Shown here: positions 49,651 to 61,489 of the stretch, piece after piece
How positions within the stretch are numbered: the first letter of the stretch is position 1
Layout of the letters: the number at the start of each line of letters is the position of its first letter
Source of the DNA: Cryptomeria japonica
Taxonomy: Eukaryota; Streptophyta; Pinopsida; Cupressales; Cupressaceae
NCBI RefSeq assembly: GCF_030272615.1
Contig: NC_081409.1
Coordinates: 243,843,924 to 243,907,923, forward strand
DNA: 64,000 bases
Reading direction: 5' to 3'
Translations under genes and position numbers: made by a program
The notes under the pieces: generated by a model
The model's input: the letters and a program-made list of their open reading frames with translations, nothing else
Told to the model about the DNA's origin: nothing
Databases searched by the model: none

Positions 49651-52600
49651 TTATCCCCTTAATTCCAAAAAGTTAATGATGGCCTCATCGTTTTGGAAGA
49701 AGTCAAGACATGGGGGATTTGGTTGGTTCCATTCAATGAGTTCAGGGTGGATAATGGGCATTACTTCATCGATTAGGTTAAGTATGTTAGAGGTATCAGT
49801 GAGGGTTAAGATGTTATGGTGAAGGTCATTGATGGTACTTTCCTTGTCAGAATCAGGCGTAGGATGAGACGTAGGGTCTGTGGAAGATGTTTTCAGTTCA
49901 GGAACCCATGTGGTCTTTATCTGTGCTTCTCCATAAACGGGGATGTCTTTGCGTGGTGGAGGTGGTGATGTGTCTTCCTCATCTGAAGTATTAAGCTGTA
50001 CCGAATCAAATTCCCATTCATGTGAGTCGATCTCTGAATCACTTTCCAGCATCCGATTACTATACCATATTGGGATGTCCTTTGAGTTAAATACTACAGG
50101 TGTGATTGGTTGATGTACCTTTGTAGTGATTAGTGCTGCAGGAAGGTTGATGGGGATTAAAGAATCTGATATAGGAAGTGTCGGTAATATTGACACAGTG
50201 GTTTTTGCTAGAACTGCTGGTGCCATAGATGCTGCTGCAGGTTTCAATACAGTTGTTGCTGCTAATGGTGCTGCTGGTGGGATTACGGGTTCATTTGGTG
50301 GGATGAGTGGCATTGGTGATGGTTGCGTTGGGGTTGTGAGCCTCGATGGGGCAGTTGGGATGGTGCTTGAGGTTGCTTTAATGATAAAAGGTGTCCTTTG
50401 TGCCATAGGCGGACAAAGTGGTTTGCTGGGTTTTCCTTTGAACTTGAGTTTAGGAAAGATCTCTTTTTCAAAGCCTAGGCCTGTATTACCTTTGGGCTTT
50501 AATTCTGGTAGTAGAGGTTCATGTCATCCTTGTTTGCAATATCCCAAAGCACTCTAACCATCATACCCCATTCGTTGCATAATGAGGAGACCTTTGCCAT
50601 ACTGATCCGTAGGAAGTGTAACTCGCGGTATATCAGTGGTGATGGGATCTTTATAGATCCATTCCGCTAGGTCCTCATCTTGTGTTTCCTCCTCTTGACT
50701 CTTTCCAAGAACGAAAGGCGTCAAAGCACATGTTGGTATGTTTAGTGGTTGCTAGAGTACCTGCTGTGGTTTACCATGTGTTCTAGGAGAAGTGGGCATT
50801 TGTCCCACACAAAAGAGTTGACTCAAGTTGTATTCCCCAGGGCCTTCCTCTGCTACCTTCATCTTAAGCTTTTCTTGCTTTGGTATAGTGGTGTTTGAAC
50901 TAGCAAGAGAGGCGGGACTTATATATGATGTGGAGGAAATGGCTTCTCTATTATTGGGAATGGTAATCTCTGGTTGATGGTGGATATTATGACAGTACGC
51001 AAAGAGATTTGCATCGCCCAAGATTGTGATCTCTACACCATTATGTGGGAACTTGATACATTGATGGTAGGTAGATGGAATGACTTGCATGGCATGTATC
51101 CAAGGTCTTCCTAACAATAGATTATATGGCAGAGGAAGGTCCAGAACCTGATAGATGATGTGTTTTACCACAGGGCCTACTCGGATTGGTAGTACCACAG
51201 CTCCTTTGGATGAACGCTCCACATCGTCATAGGCTTTGATTGTGATCTTCTGACGAGGATCCACTGACTCTACCGCATATCCCAATGCTATGACCAATTG
51301 TAGTGTGCAAATATTCAGGCCTGCTCCATTATCGATCAAGACTCGTTTGATCCTATGCTAGTTGATAAATCCTTCGATGTGGAGTGAGGCATTATGTGGT
51401 TGCTGGAAGGAAGAGTTGTCACTTTCAGAAAAAGTGAGACAAGGTGATGACTTGAGACTTCCAACCATGGCTTGAAATTGGTCTATATTCAGATTTGCAG
51501 GGACTGACGCCTCTTGGAGTGCTTGATCCAAGATAGTTTTATGAGATGGCGATAGGCGCAGTAGCTCTAAAATGGATATAAGCGCAGGGGTTTTGTCTAA
51601 TTGTTCCACAAGATTGTACTGCTTTGGGATGGAGGTGGTGCCTTGTGGAGCTGCCTTTATGGTGACCTTGCCACGACGTGTAACAACATTGCAATTTGAG
51701 TTGGGATTTTTGAAGGTGATGGTTGCAACTTGTTCACTGGCATCATACAGGTGATTTACAGTGTAGTTATATGCAGCCAGTGTATAATCAGTGGTATCAG
51801 TGCCTCGCCGGGAAGTGGAAGGACCCCTTTGATCTTGTGATGGAAGTGGATTTTTTAACATTAGATGATCATTATTTGTTGTTTTTGGGTCATGTCCTTC
51901 AATTTCAATTTCTCCTTGGTCAATAAGATCATGAATAAGATCTTTCAATCGGTGACAATTACTTGTCTTGTGCCCTCTCCCTTGATGGAATTCACAGTGT
52001 TCAGTATCTCTCCACCATGCCGGTTTGACCTGAGGCTCATAGTTTGATAATTTAGGTAGAGTGACCAAATTTTGAGAAATGAGTTGTCGCAATACTGTTT
52101 CAATGGGTTCCCCTAAGGGAGTGTATGTTCGTTTCCGTTTTTGCTGACGAGGTCTAGGTTCATCATGAGATGTGATGTGACCTTGATTCGAAGGAACATT
52201 TGTGCTGTTTTGAGGTGGAGGATTTTGTCCTGCAAACCACACCATAGGTTGTGCGTTTTGAATAGTCCGGGCATCCACAACCCCATCGTTGACGATATTC
52301 TTGTTTTTATTCCAGAAGTTTGGTTTATTGCTATTGAAGCATGGGCGAGGACCATCTTTTGGTTCATTAAAGATTTTGATGAGTCCTTTCTTAATGAGTG
52401 CCCGTTCACACTTCAAACCCTTGGTGATCATATCATTAAAAGAGTCCGTGTCTTTGACATCCAGGTGAAATTCCATTTCTTCGTTTAAGTTGGAAATGAA
52501 TATTTCCACTAGTTCTCATTCAGGTAACTGAAGAGAATGTCTGCTAGACATTTGGCGCCATCGTTGCAGGAATACTGAGAATAATTCACTTGGTTTTTGC

Positions 52601-53385
52601 TTGGTGTTGCACAGATCAGCCATGGTAATGTCGTGTTCAATGTTATGAGAGTAATGAACTAGGAACTTCTGGATGAGTTCCTCAAATGTTCTAATGTCAC
52701 CTGATAGTCGGGAAAACCATGATGTGGTTGGTCCTCCCAAGCTTTAGGGAAAAAGGCGCATTAGGTAGGTGTCTTCATATTCCACTTCGAGACAAGCGGA
52801 ATGAAATTCTCTGACATGATCACGAGGATCTCCCTTTCCCCTATATTTTTTGAATTTGGGTGTTTCGAATCCTTGTGGAAAGGGTGGCATATAAAGATTC
52901 CTATCAAAAGGATAGGGACAGATGTCATTGAGTGAGAATTGGTTAGTCTTGACACCAATATGAAGTTGTTGGGCGAGATTCTTGACTTGTTGCCGCAACA
53001 TCTCCATTTCATTTGGAGGAGGAGGTGGTGGGTTACCTCGAGGAATGTTATATCTGATGGGATCTCTATCTCTTTCTTCTTCATGGCGACTTTGTCTTTC
53101 TGATGCTTGTCTTAATTGGGCAAGATCAAAGTTTGAGGGGAGTTTGGCTCCTTCTTGAGCGAGTTTTAAGAAGTGAGCACCCGCATTTCTCTTGAGTATT
53201 TCGTCAAACAATCTATTAAAGAGAGGGTTATGCTGAGCCCTTTCTATTGTTGCAGGAGTAGGAGTACTTGGGTTTTCATCATTCGCATTTCCTCCAAGTG
53301 CTTCTTGGAATTCATTGAGATTTTCCTCTTCTTCTTCTTCTATTTCTATTTCTCATTGCCGCTACAGTGATGGGGTTTGAGCCAT
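49651..53385 (-). pseudogene. Tat-like gag-protease
   Basis: From ATG 53385 (MAQTPSL) one frame continues to 49651 with no indel but eight stops: 53362, 53353, 52744, 52516, 51358, 50752, 50554 and 50524. An acidic Glu run is followed by the gag capsid (FKKYRGKGDPRDHVREF, TSWFSRL, SELFSVFLQRWRQ, 52900-52550). A CEFHQGRGHKTSNC knuckle (CX2HX4HX4C, typical of the Tat group) is near 52000. Protease has RVLIDNGAGLNICTL at about 51350-51305, an Asn variant of D-S/T-G. The Pro/Ser/Thr-rich segment 50400-49900 links to pol. Confidence 0.9.
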
Positions 53386-56020
53386 TTTGTTTATGAGTCT
53401 TTGTTGAAATTGCATGAAAATGATGATGAGTTTTTGATGAAATGAGAAATTGATGATTGGTGGATTGTGTGGTATGTGGATCTCTAACACTTTTAAGGTA
53501 GATGTAACTGATATTCCTTCTTTGAATTGCTTGCTTGTTTGATAAGATTTGATGTGATAAGGTGTAGAGAAATCTGAGATGTGTTACAGATTGGACTACC
53601 TAGCAATGAGAAGATTCACTCATGAACTAGTTTTAACCTGCGTAGATGTGTTTCTTAGGATGAGCTTATCCTAGATGTAGAAACAATCGAAAAAGTGATG
53701 TGATGTGTTTGATTCAAGCAATATCTAAAAGAGAACTTGGAACAAGAACCTCTTAATGTTTTGAGAGTTTGGAATGGATTAATGATGAAATGATGATGTA
53801 TAAGCAAGATGATGGATGAAATGTTTTCAACTTTAATAAAAGCTTTGTGTTACAAATGGGACAAACTCTACTTCTTCCCTTTCAGGTGTTGATGGTATTT
53901 CTCGAGCTGTGTTGTAGGTGATACAGACATTTGGGAAGAAGTTTGGATTAATCTTTCCTCCTTGATTTTTGTGATAACTTAGAGCTCTATATTTCATAAA
54001 AGCTCTGCGGTTCAATGATTCTGAATCAAATTCATTTGTTTACCTTGAAGGTATAGACGCATGTGATGTAGAAAGACTCTATGTGAGACAAAGATTTGTC
54101 TATTAATATAGAAGAATTTCCTCTTTTTGATCAAAGCCTTTGAGCTTAATGGTCTTCTTTTCAAGTTGATATTCTGATGATGCTTCTTCTTTCGCAAGAT
54201 GTGAAGAATGGTCATAAAAATTTTGATTCTTTGTTGTTTGGCTCTTTGTTCTTGATGTGTTTGTTTGTTTTGACAAAGTTTGGTTGGATGAATACTTTGT
54301 TTTTGGGAAGTGATTTTCTGATTTTTCTTTGACAAGAAAACAAAGCAAGCACACAAACACCAGAATGTTGCCTAAAAAGGCACAAATGAGTATGGGTCTA
54401 GATCAACCCAATCCTTGGACTTGCATATGACCCTTCCTTTAGATGTATTTCCCAAAGCCTGAAGTCAGCTCAATTTGCACTTGGTCTTTAAAATGAATAC
54501 ACTTCAAACACTTTTTATCCCTAAGGTCAAATGGCCAGTTGTGATAAATTTAGCCCACATCTTGATATTTCTTCGAATTTGGTACTACATACCTTATGAA
54601 TCCCGCCGTGGCAGGTAAGGATGTGATATACTAAGTCTTGCACGAGCATAACAAATAGATGATCCCTATGATGAGGGAGTCACCACTTTTATCAAGCCAC
54701 AAGTGACTTTTCAAAAAGCTATGTTTCTGCGCAAGGAAATATGTATGGTGAGTATCTTGGGAGCAAAACCATCTATGCTCTTGCACTAAATTATATCGCA
54801 AATATCCTCAATCAATAGAATGGGTGGGATACTACTTAAAGGTGTTTAGTCATGTTCGATGTTTTTGGACATAAGTTCATTCTACAGTGACTCACTTAAG
54901 AGCCTTGTAACTGGTGGTGGGGCCCATTTGTCCTTTCGGCCAGTTACACTATAGGAACAGCTATACCCAAGGCTACAACTTTCACTCTCACCTGATTTCT
55001 ATAGCGGCTCGAAGGATTTACTGCTCGAGGTCGTTCCCAAGAGTATCGATCCCTTGGCAGGCCTCTCTTAAAAAGATAAAATTTTGAGTGTTACTAACAC
55101 TTTTCTCTTGCACCTAGGACCATGAAAGCCAATGGAGAGGATAGTGTGTGTTAGAGGTAGGACCACTCGACTGACTTTTTGTACAAGTGTGCAAAACACA
55201 AAATTCACTTGTTCTTTTTAATCCATCATCGCAATGTGATCTAACTATTTGGAGATGTTGCTCCAACAGTCATGGTGTTCTTTTTAACTTTCAAAGGCAA
55301 TGTGTTTTGTAATCTAGAATTTTGAAAATCCTGGTCAACTTAATGAAAAAAACACGTTTTGCTTGAAGTAAAATTTGTTTACAAAAAATCAAAAACAAGT
55401 GATTTGTTCTTTTTACTTGCCCAAAAATTGAAATGTGGATTGTGATTTTTTAAGTTTGATGCAAGAAAGAAAATTTGTTTGTTGATTTTAAGTACCAAAA
55501 GACAAATGATCCTAACTAGAAAGCATGAAAAATTTCTTTGTTTCAAGTTTTTAATGCACCAAAAGGAAAATTTGTGATTTTTAGGGGTGAATTTTAACTT
55601 GCACAAACCACAATTTGTTAGTAAAATCTAGATCCAAGGGGGGGCTTCCACATGCCTAAGATTTTCAATTTTTCGGTTACAAGGTGAGTTTTACAATATT
55701 CTGTTGCAATAGCGCTAGTCTGTGTTTAAACAGAAGTGCTATTTTACACAGAAGTGCTGAAAGAAGGGTAAAACCAGAGAGGCAAAAGCGCTAAAAGATT
55801 TTCAATAGCGCCAAAAGAAAGACAAACACGCCAAAACAAATCCAAAAGCGCTGAAAGTGGGACAATAGCGCTATTGTAAGAACAATAGCGCTAAAAGAAA
55901 AAGTGTCGGTAGCGCTGGAACGTGTTCAATAGCGCTAAAGCGCAACCTGTGTGGCACTTTCAACAATCAAACATGTTAGTTTTAAAAAAAAAAAGGTCTT
56001 TTTTTGGTGCTTGGATTCAC
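53386..56020 (-). other. Leader of the Tat-like element
   Basis: About 2.6 kb between the PBS and the gag start. Short open frames here are Lys/Asn/Phe-rich and unsupported. It contains the AGCGCT repeat block at 55700-55950. Long leaders are common in Tat/Ogre elements, some of which carry an extra ORF here; none is visible in this one. Confidence 0.7.
55700..55950 (-). repeat. AGCGCTATTGT-type repeat in the gypsy leader
   Basis: Variants of AATAGCGCTAAAAG on the + strand (AGCGCTATTGT on the minus strand), about ten copies at 15-35 base spacing. It is the same motif family as in the PMD intron, pointing inward from the opposite end of the element. Confidence 0.9.
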
Positions 56021-56033
56021 GTCGGGTTCACCA
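56021..56033 (-). other. Primer binding site of the Tat-like element
   Basis: On the minus strand TGGTGAACCCGAC begins two bases after the LTR end CATCA. TGG matches the CCA end of a tRNA; the tRNA species was not identified, and it is not initiator Met. Confidence 0.7.
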
Positions 56034-56035
56034 AA

Positions 56036-57420
56036 TGATGCTCTGCAAAAAGAAGGAAGGTTATTCAATGATAACAAAACACAAACAAGAAGAAAAGCCA
56101 AGTTGTTAGTGTTAGAAATCATAAACAAAATACTTTCCTAAACAAGCATATCAAAAGAGATACCGAAAGCATGATAGAATATCTAACTAGGAAGGTAAAT
56201 ATGATGAGGCATCTCCAAATGCCTCCTAACATGCTCTTGATTTCTTCTCCCTTGTTCCTCTCCTCTCCAAGTTCCAAAATAGTTTAGCTCTCAGCAGCTT
56301 TTTGCACTATGGATGCTTATGGAGGATTGAGATTGTAGTATTATGCTCCAAATGTGAAATGAAAAGCTAATACTAAACTATTGATGCTAAAATGATTTAT
56401 TTTTAACCAAAATGACAATACATGAGTTAATTATGCTAAAATGCTCTCTAAAAATGTTTATAGCTTAAATGCATACAAGTTTTCAGGATCTGGATTATGA
56501 AGAAATGGGCTCTATTTATAGGAAAAATGGAGCAATGGATGGTTGAGATTGTGCAATCTCAACAAGGGTCAGGATTGAATGATTTCAAATCCATGTGAGG
56601 GCTTTCAACCCAATCCCAGGATGACAAGTGTCAATGTGAGATAGGTTGAGAGAGGAGGGAATAAGCATTAAATGCCTGATATGACTTTGGGATTTAGAGT
56701 CAAGGTTGGTTGAATGAATAAACTCTTTATTCAAAGAATAAAGCTTTTATCCAATGGATAAACTCTTGTGCAAGTGTAAAAAAGATAAATATGGTCAAAA
56801 CATTTAATGTTTGGGGGACAAGTTTGAAATAACCATAAATGGTCATGTAAGAGCCATTAGTGGTCTTGGAAGACTTTGGAAGTTAATTTGTTGAACACAC
56901 AAAGCATTAAATGCTTTTCAAAGACTTTGGAGTCTTTGAGAAGTGACTCCATTTTGCTTAGGAATGTGACAATAATTAGGGGATGGATTAGGCTAATTAG
57001 GAAGGGGTTAGAAGAATCTAGAAGGGGATTAGATTTTGCAAGTAGGTTTGGTGGGTGAGGGAAAATAGGATTTTATTAAAATAAAAATTCATTTATTTCA
57101 ATAAATGTGTGCAAGTTGCATTTGTAGGAAAATGCAAGTGGGGGGGGGGGGATAATGATTTAAATAAATGTTTTATTAAATTTATTTAAAAGAGGAAAAA
57201 GGGATTTTAATTAAATAAATAAATTTTATTTATTTAATTGATTTGTATTTGGTTTAATGAATTAATTAAAATAAATTGAATAATTTATTTAATTAATAGA
57301 AGAATGTTTTGGGAATAAATTAATTAAATATTAATTTAATTAACTGATGGCTAGTGGATTTTTAATCAAATAAATAGCGAATATTTATTTAATTAAGCTG
57401 GATAGATTTGTGTGACTACA
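56036..57420 (-). repeat. Tat-like element right (5') LTR
   Basis: Pairs with 38766-40171. TATA box CTATAAATAGAG at 56521-56510 (minus). The end TGTGACTACA at 57420 abuts GGAAC and the resumed outer LTR. Confidence 0.95.
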
Positions 57421-57525
57421 GGAACAAATATCGGTTGAGCATAACTCATACATACAAAAAGTGATCTCAAAGCAAGTGTGTGTCCATCAATGACAATCAC
57501 AACATCATCATCAAAAATGCCAACA
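57421..57525 (-). repeat. Outer element left LTR, second part
   Basis: Continues the LTR split at 38765: GGAACAAATATCGGTTGAGC through ATGCCAACA, equal to 63839-63943 of the right LTR with two or three differences. Confidence 0.93.
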
Positions 57526-57539
57526 ATCTTCCCCTTTGG
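57526..57539 (-). other. Polypurine tract of the outer element
   Basis: On the minus strand CCAAAGGGGAAGAT stands directly before TGTTGGCATTTT, the 5' end of the LTR. Confidence 0.8.
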
Positions 57540-57727
57540 CATTGATGCAACACTTAGGAAATTTTTTTGACATCTAAGTGTTTTACAACAAAAATATGCC
57601 ATAATGAAAATTACTCCCCCTAAGCATATACACTATCCCTTTTGCAGAAAATACAATGTATACTAGTCCCTTAAAGAGATAACATGAACGCATACATGGC
57701 ATTCACCAAAATTTTAAATACAAAATA

Positions 57728-60700
57728 CTACTCCCCCTTTGCCAACAATGACAAAGTATTGCAAAATATCCCCCATTTCTGATTATCATTAATACAATAA
57801 GTGTTTATGACAATAATGAGTGACTTATCAAAAGACGATTTAAAATCTTGCATGAAGGTCCTCATGGATAAGGAACATGACTCAAGCAATGAGGTAGCAA
57901 CCTCACTTTCCGTTTGCATCTGGGATACCTGTTCCTCCATGGCGTCCAAGGTACTCATCTCTTGAGTGACTACTAAGGCATCCAGATTGAGATAACACTT
58001 CTGAAGTATTTGCAGTAGAACCAATTGAAGTTCCTGCAAATCTCGGGTCCGTTTGTTGATCTCCAACTCTATTCTTGCAGTCTAGAGTTGAAACCGGTGA
58101 ATGGTTTGCCCATATGTAGTGAAGGAATCATAGGGCATCTTGAAGGTGCTTATATATGCCTGCAAATCAGATTGTAGTTTGTCTTTCTGTGCAAGCACAT
58201 CATCACAAAATAGACGGGGTTGGCTTATCTTACTGAGTAGTAATTTCCCCTCATCCATAGCATCTCTTATGTCTTTTTGCACTTTCTGAAGTTCAGATAG
58301 AAGCTCATTTAATTTATTCACTAAGGCAGTGTTCAATGCCTTTTGATGCTTCTTTTGTGCATTGGCTTCAACAACATCTTCCAGGAATTGCACCTGGTCC
58401 TCTACAACTGTGCATAAAAGTTTCAGTTGGGCCAGAGAGGAATCGGTATTGAGGAGGTTGGTACCGGGAATCAAACTGGTAAGAGTTTCCACCGCAGTTT
58501 GAATAACATCTTTCTCCTTCTTCCTCCTTAGCACTTCCAGTCGCTCTTGGGAAAGCTTAATGCTTTGGAGCAGCTTCGTTCCATTTGCAGATTGGAGGTC
58601 AATGGGATTGGTAATGTCAGTCGGTTTGGCTTGACTACTGGTTGCCTTTGGGGTCTCCACTTGTGTGCTCTTTGCCACTTCCTCCTTCTCTTTGGCTCTT
58701 TGCTTTTCCTCTTCAACCTTCTTTTGCTCCTCTGCTTCTTTCTTTCTCTTTTCTTCTTCCTTCTTTCTATATTCTTCCTTCTACTTCTCTTCTTCTTTCT
58801 TCTTCTCCTCTTCCTGTTTCCTCTTCTCCTCTTCCTTTTTCTTCTCCTCCTCTTCCTATTTCTTTTTCTCCTCTTCATGTTTCCTTTTCTCTTCCTCTTT
58901 TCTCTTCTCCTCTTCCTATTTCTTTTTCTCTTCTTCTTTTCTCTTCTCCCCTTCTTGTTTCTTTTTCTCTTCTTCTTTTCTCTTCTCCTCCTCCTGTTTC
59001 TTCTTCTCCTCTTCTGCTTGTTTCCTCTTCTCTTCTTCCTGATCTTTGTCAGTCTTTTCCTTTGATGTATTTGAAGTGACATTTTTACCATCCAAAGCAT
59101 CAATGTCAATAGTGTCCATTTGTTCAGTGACCGGTTCTCCTTCACTGTCATACACCTCATCCGGTTTTCTAGTTTCCGGTTCTTGCTCAGCCTTCTTGTT
59201 GGCTTCAGACACTTGGTGCAACCTCAGAGCGGCTTTGGCATGTGAGTGTTTATCTTTTACCACTTCAGGAACTTTCCCTTCTAGTAACAGGAGTCTTCTT
59301 CTTCTCATGAAGAAGAGGCCTTTGTATTTATCCATAACTTCATATAGCTCTGAATTTGACACATCAGGAAAATATTGTGCAAAAATTTCTTCTCTTATTT
59401 CCTATTCCTTTTCTATGGCAATGCACCATTTTTTATCTAAAGAATTGTATAAAGAGTCCGGTGTCACAGATCTAATTTCTGATGGCGACTGACCATTAAT
59501 ACATAAATATTGAATAACTTCCTATTCAACTTCCTCCTTATCATTGTCATTAAAATCATCAAAATGATCTATTAAATCACTTAGCACTTTTCTCCTAATA
59601 TTCTTGATAGTTCTTTGACAATGTGTCAAAGGTTTGTAAGAGGAAATGTCTATATTTACCTGTGCTGACGATGTTGGTTCATTGCTGGTTGTCTTTGTCT
59701 TCTTCCTTGTTTTCCTAGTCTTTTTAGGTTGTACCTCAGGTTCTGTATCCTCTGAATCTGGTGAGGTGTTCTTAGTTTTCCGCTTTCTTTCAAAGACCTT
59801 GGTAGGTGCAACTTACAGTTTCTTGTTTGTTGGTGACCGCTTGGTCACTTTAGGACTTGCTGAAGTAACCAGTATCGATACCGATGGCACTGCCTTTCCT
59901 TTCTTCATTGAAGTTTCTTCAATCGGTGTTACCCTCTCCAAGTAGGTGTTGGTTCTCTTCTTCATTGGATCAAGAGGTGAGGCAAGTAGGGTAGAGGCAT
60001 ACCCATCAAGCATTGCATACATCACCTCATATCCCATATGCTCCACTTCTTCTTTTCTGGGCTCAACCGCCTCCATTATGCACTCATCTACTCTGATGAT
60101 AAAGCAGATGTCCTCTTCATACTTCATGACGATATCACCAAATATTCTCATCCTTTGGCTCATCTTGTGTCTGAACTCATCAGAGTATTTGTTCAGGACT
60201 TCAGGATAACCGGTTCCTACCGCTTGAAGACTCTCTCTGATTTGCTAGGTAATCAGTTGGTCAGCAAACCATTGTATATCACCGACTCCCAGAAAATAGC
60301 CTTGAAAATAAAAAAACAAACCCACTAACAGTTGTCCAAATTTAAATCTCAAGGAATTATTCTGTTCAATAGACTTCAGGTTCACCAGAAGTTGCCTTTG
60401 CATACAAGTGCATAAATCAAATGAGGCATCTTCCATGATCATCTTGTAGGCGGTATTTACCGCTACAACAGAGACAGAGTTAATTCTACTAGCATAGAAC
60501 GTCTGGTAACCTATCACCATACAAGCATACTTGACCAGATCGTCCTTGATGCTATTGATGGTCATTCCCCGTTGGTCACTCACAGAATTGGTGAGCTTGG
60601 TCATTTTCGTCTTAATGACTTTCCTTAGGGCTGGCACTTCTCCAACGTTACAGAAACCAATGACGATATGAATCGCTTCCGGTGTGATGTCATGTGTCCG

Positions 60701-61039
60701 CTCAAGATACATTTTGTCACCGTGCACTCTGCTTAGAATGATGTGGATGTGATCTTCTGTAAATTCTTCAAGAAAACAGACCACATTGTGAAGTTTCTTT
60801 CTTTCCAGGATGTTGTATTCTGGTTTGATCTTCTTGTCATTCCCATAGAATAAACTTAACTGAGAATGGATCACTAGAGATCCTAGGTCTTCTATTTTGC
60901 AATCAATATAATCTGAAATACCTTCCTCAACTATAACACCAACGGGTATCTGGGATAGGGCATTGTATTTCGTCTTTCATTGGATGAAATCTACTGAATC
61001 ATCAGGTGCACTAGAATTGGAGTGCGATGCAGAAGCCAT
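57728..61039 (-). pseudogene. ORF2 of the outer element, ~1,100 codons, unknown function, nine in-frame stops
   Basis: From ATG 61039 (MASASHSNSSAP) one minus-strand frame runs without any indel to a stop at 57728. Stops inside it: 60977, 60245, 59813, 59522, 59402, 58916, 58856, 58781 and 58082. The N-terminal ~350 residues are helical, with LSLFYGNDKK, ILERKKLHNVVCFLEEF and KDDLVKYACMVIGYQTFYASR. A basic Ser/Thr/Lys/Pro linker follows (59900-59600). A second helical part leads into a Lys/Glu/Arg-rich repeat (59030-58690), then a coiled-coil C-terminus (LQSIKLSQERLEVLRRKKEK, LNELLSELQKVQKD). No catalytic motif of a transposon enzyme is seen. The N-terminal part could be a distant member of the helical 'putative plant transposon protein' type, a weak guess. 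Three of the stops fall in Lys/Glu repeat units, where sister units have Gln. Confidence 0.65.
58690..59060 (-). repeat. Lys/Glu-rich coding repeat in ORF2
   Basis: Units of 12-15 bases on the minus strand encode variations of EEEKKKQ and EEEKRK. The + strand reads as Ser/Phe/Leu-rich long frames that are not real genes. Predicted charged alpha-helix or coiled coil. Confidence 0.9.
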
Positions 61040-61489
61040 GATAAATGGATAAACAAGAATTTTGATAAATACCTTCAGAAATCCACAATTTAGGGTTTGC
61101 AACTTCAGCTTCGCCACACACTACTTTGGTTGCTGGATTGTCGCTTTGTGTTCTTCACCTGACTGATTGATATTATCTCTGGATTCTTCTTTCAAAGTTT
61201 TTGAAATATCTTTGAATCGTAAAACAAATCACCTTTGGTTGCTCTGCACTTGAGAATTTCTTTGTTCGAAAATTGATAAGTGAAAATGACTTGAAAATCC
61301 CTTTTAAACGAATTCTTCACGTACCATAATAAATGCTCCACCATTAGGGTTGAAACCCTAATTTGCCTTTTACTGTTTTCGATCTTCTGCCAATTGACAG
61401 GTATCACATACCGATTAAGGTCTTTTACCGATATAAACCGAGGGTTCAAAACATTTCACCGATTTTCTCCCCCTAAGCTTTTCTGATAT
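61040..61489 (-). other. Spacer between gag-like ORF and ORF2
   Basis: It contains CTTAGGGGGAGAAAATCGG just after the gag stop, resembling a polypurine tract, and several CGGTAT/ACCGAT words like those in the host repeat. A 85-codon open frame here is in a different frame from both ORFs and has no recognised motif. Confidence 0.45.

Larger units (their letters stand above)
38766..57420 (-). mobile_element. Tat-like Ty3/gypsy retrotransposon, 18.7 kb (minus strand)
   Basis: LTRs are at 38766-40171 and 56036-57420. Flanks are GGAAA (38761-38765) and GGAAC (57421-57425); the uninterrupted site in the outer element's other LTR reads GGAAC (63839-63843). Minus-strand order: LTR, PBS, 2.6 kb leader, gag-protease, RT-RNase H-second RNase H-integrase, 2.6 kb non-coding, antisense PMD gene, PPT, LTR. 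The second RNase H, CX2HX4HX4C knuckle, long leader and 3' antisense ORF place it with the Tat/Ogre group. It cannot encode functional proteins as it stands. Confidence 0.93.

Noticed and set aside
49640-49660. Programmed frameshift between gag-protease and pol
   Set aside because: The change is at a simple GGGG run in a copy with many lesions; a one-base indel is the plainer explanation, though relatives could be checked.
58547-59079. Long + strand frames rich in Phe, Leu and Ser
   Set aside because: Shadows of the Lys/Glu-rich repeat in ORF2 on the minus strand, which forms part of a much longer continuous frame.
61192-61449. 85-codon minus-strand frame between gag-like ORF and ORF2
   Set aside because: Different frame from both neighbours, non-ATG start and no recognisable motif.
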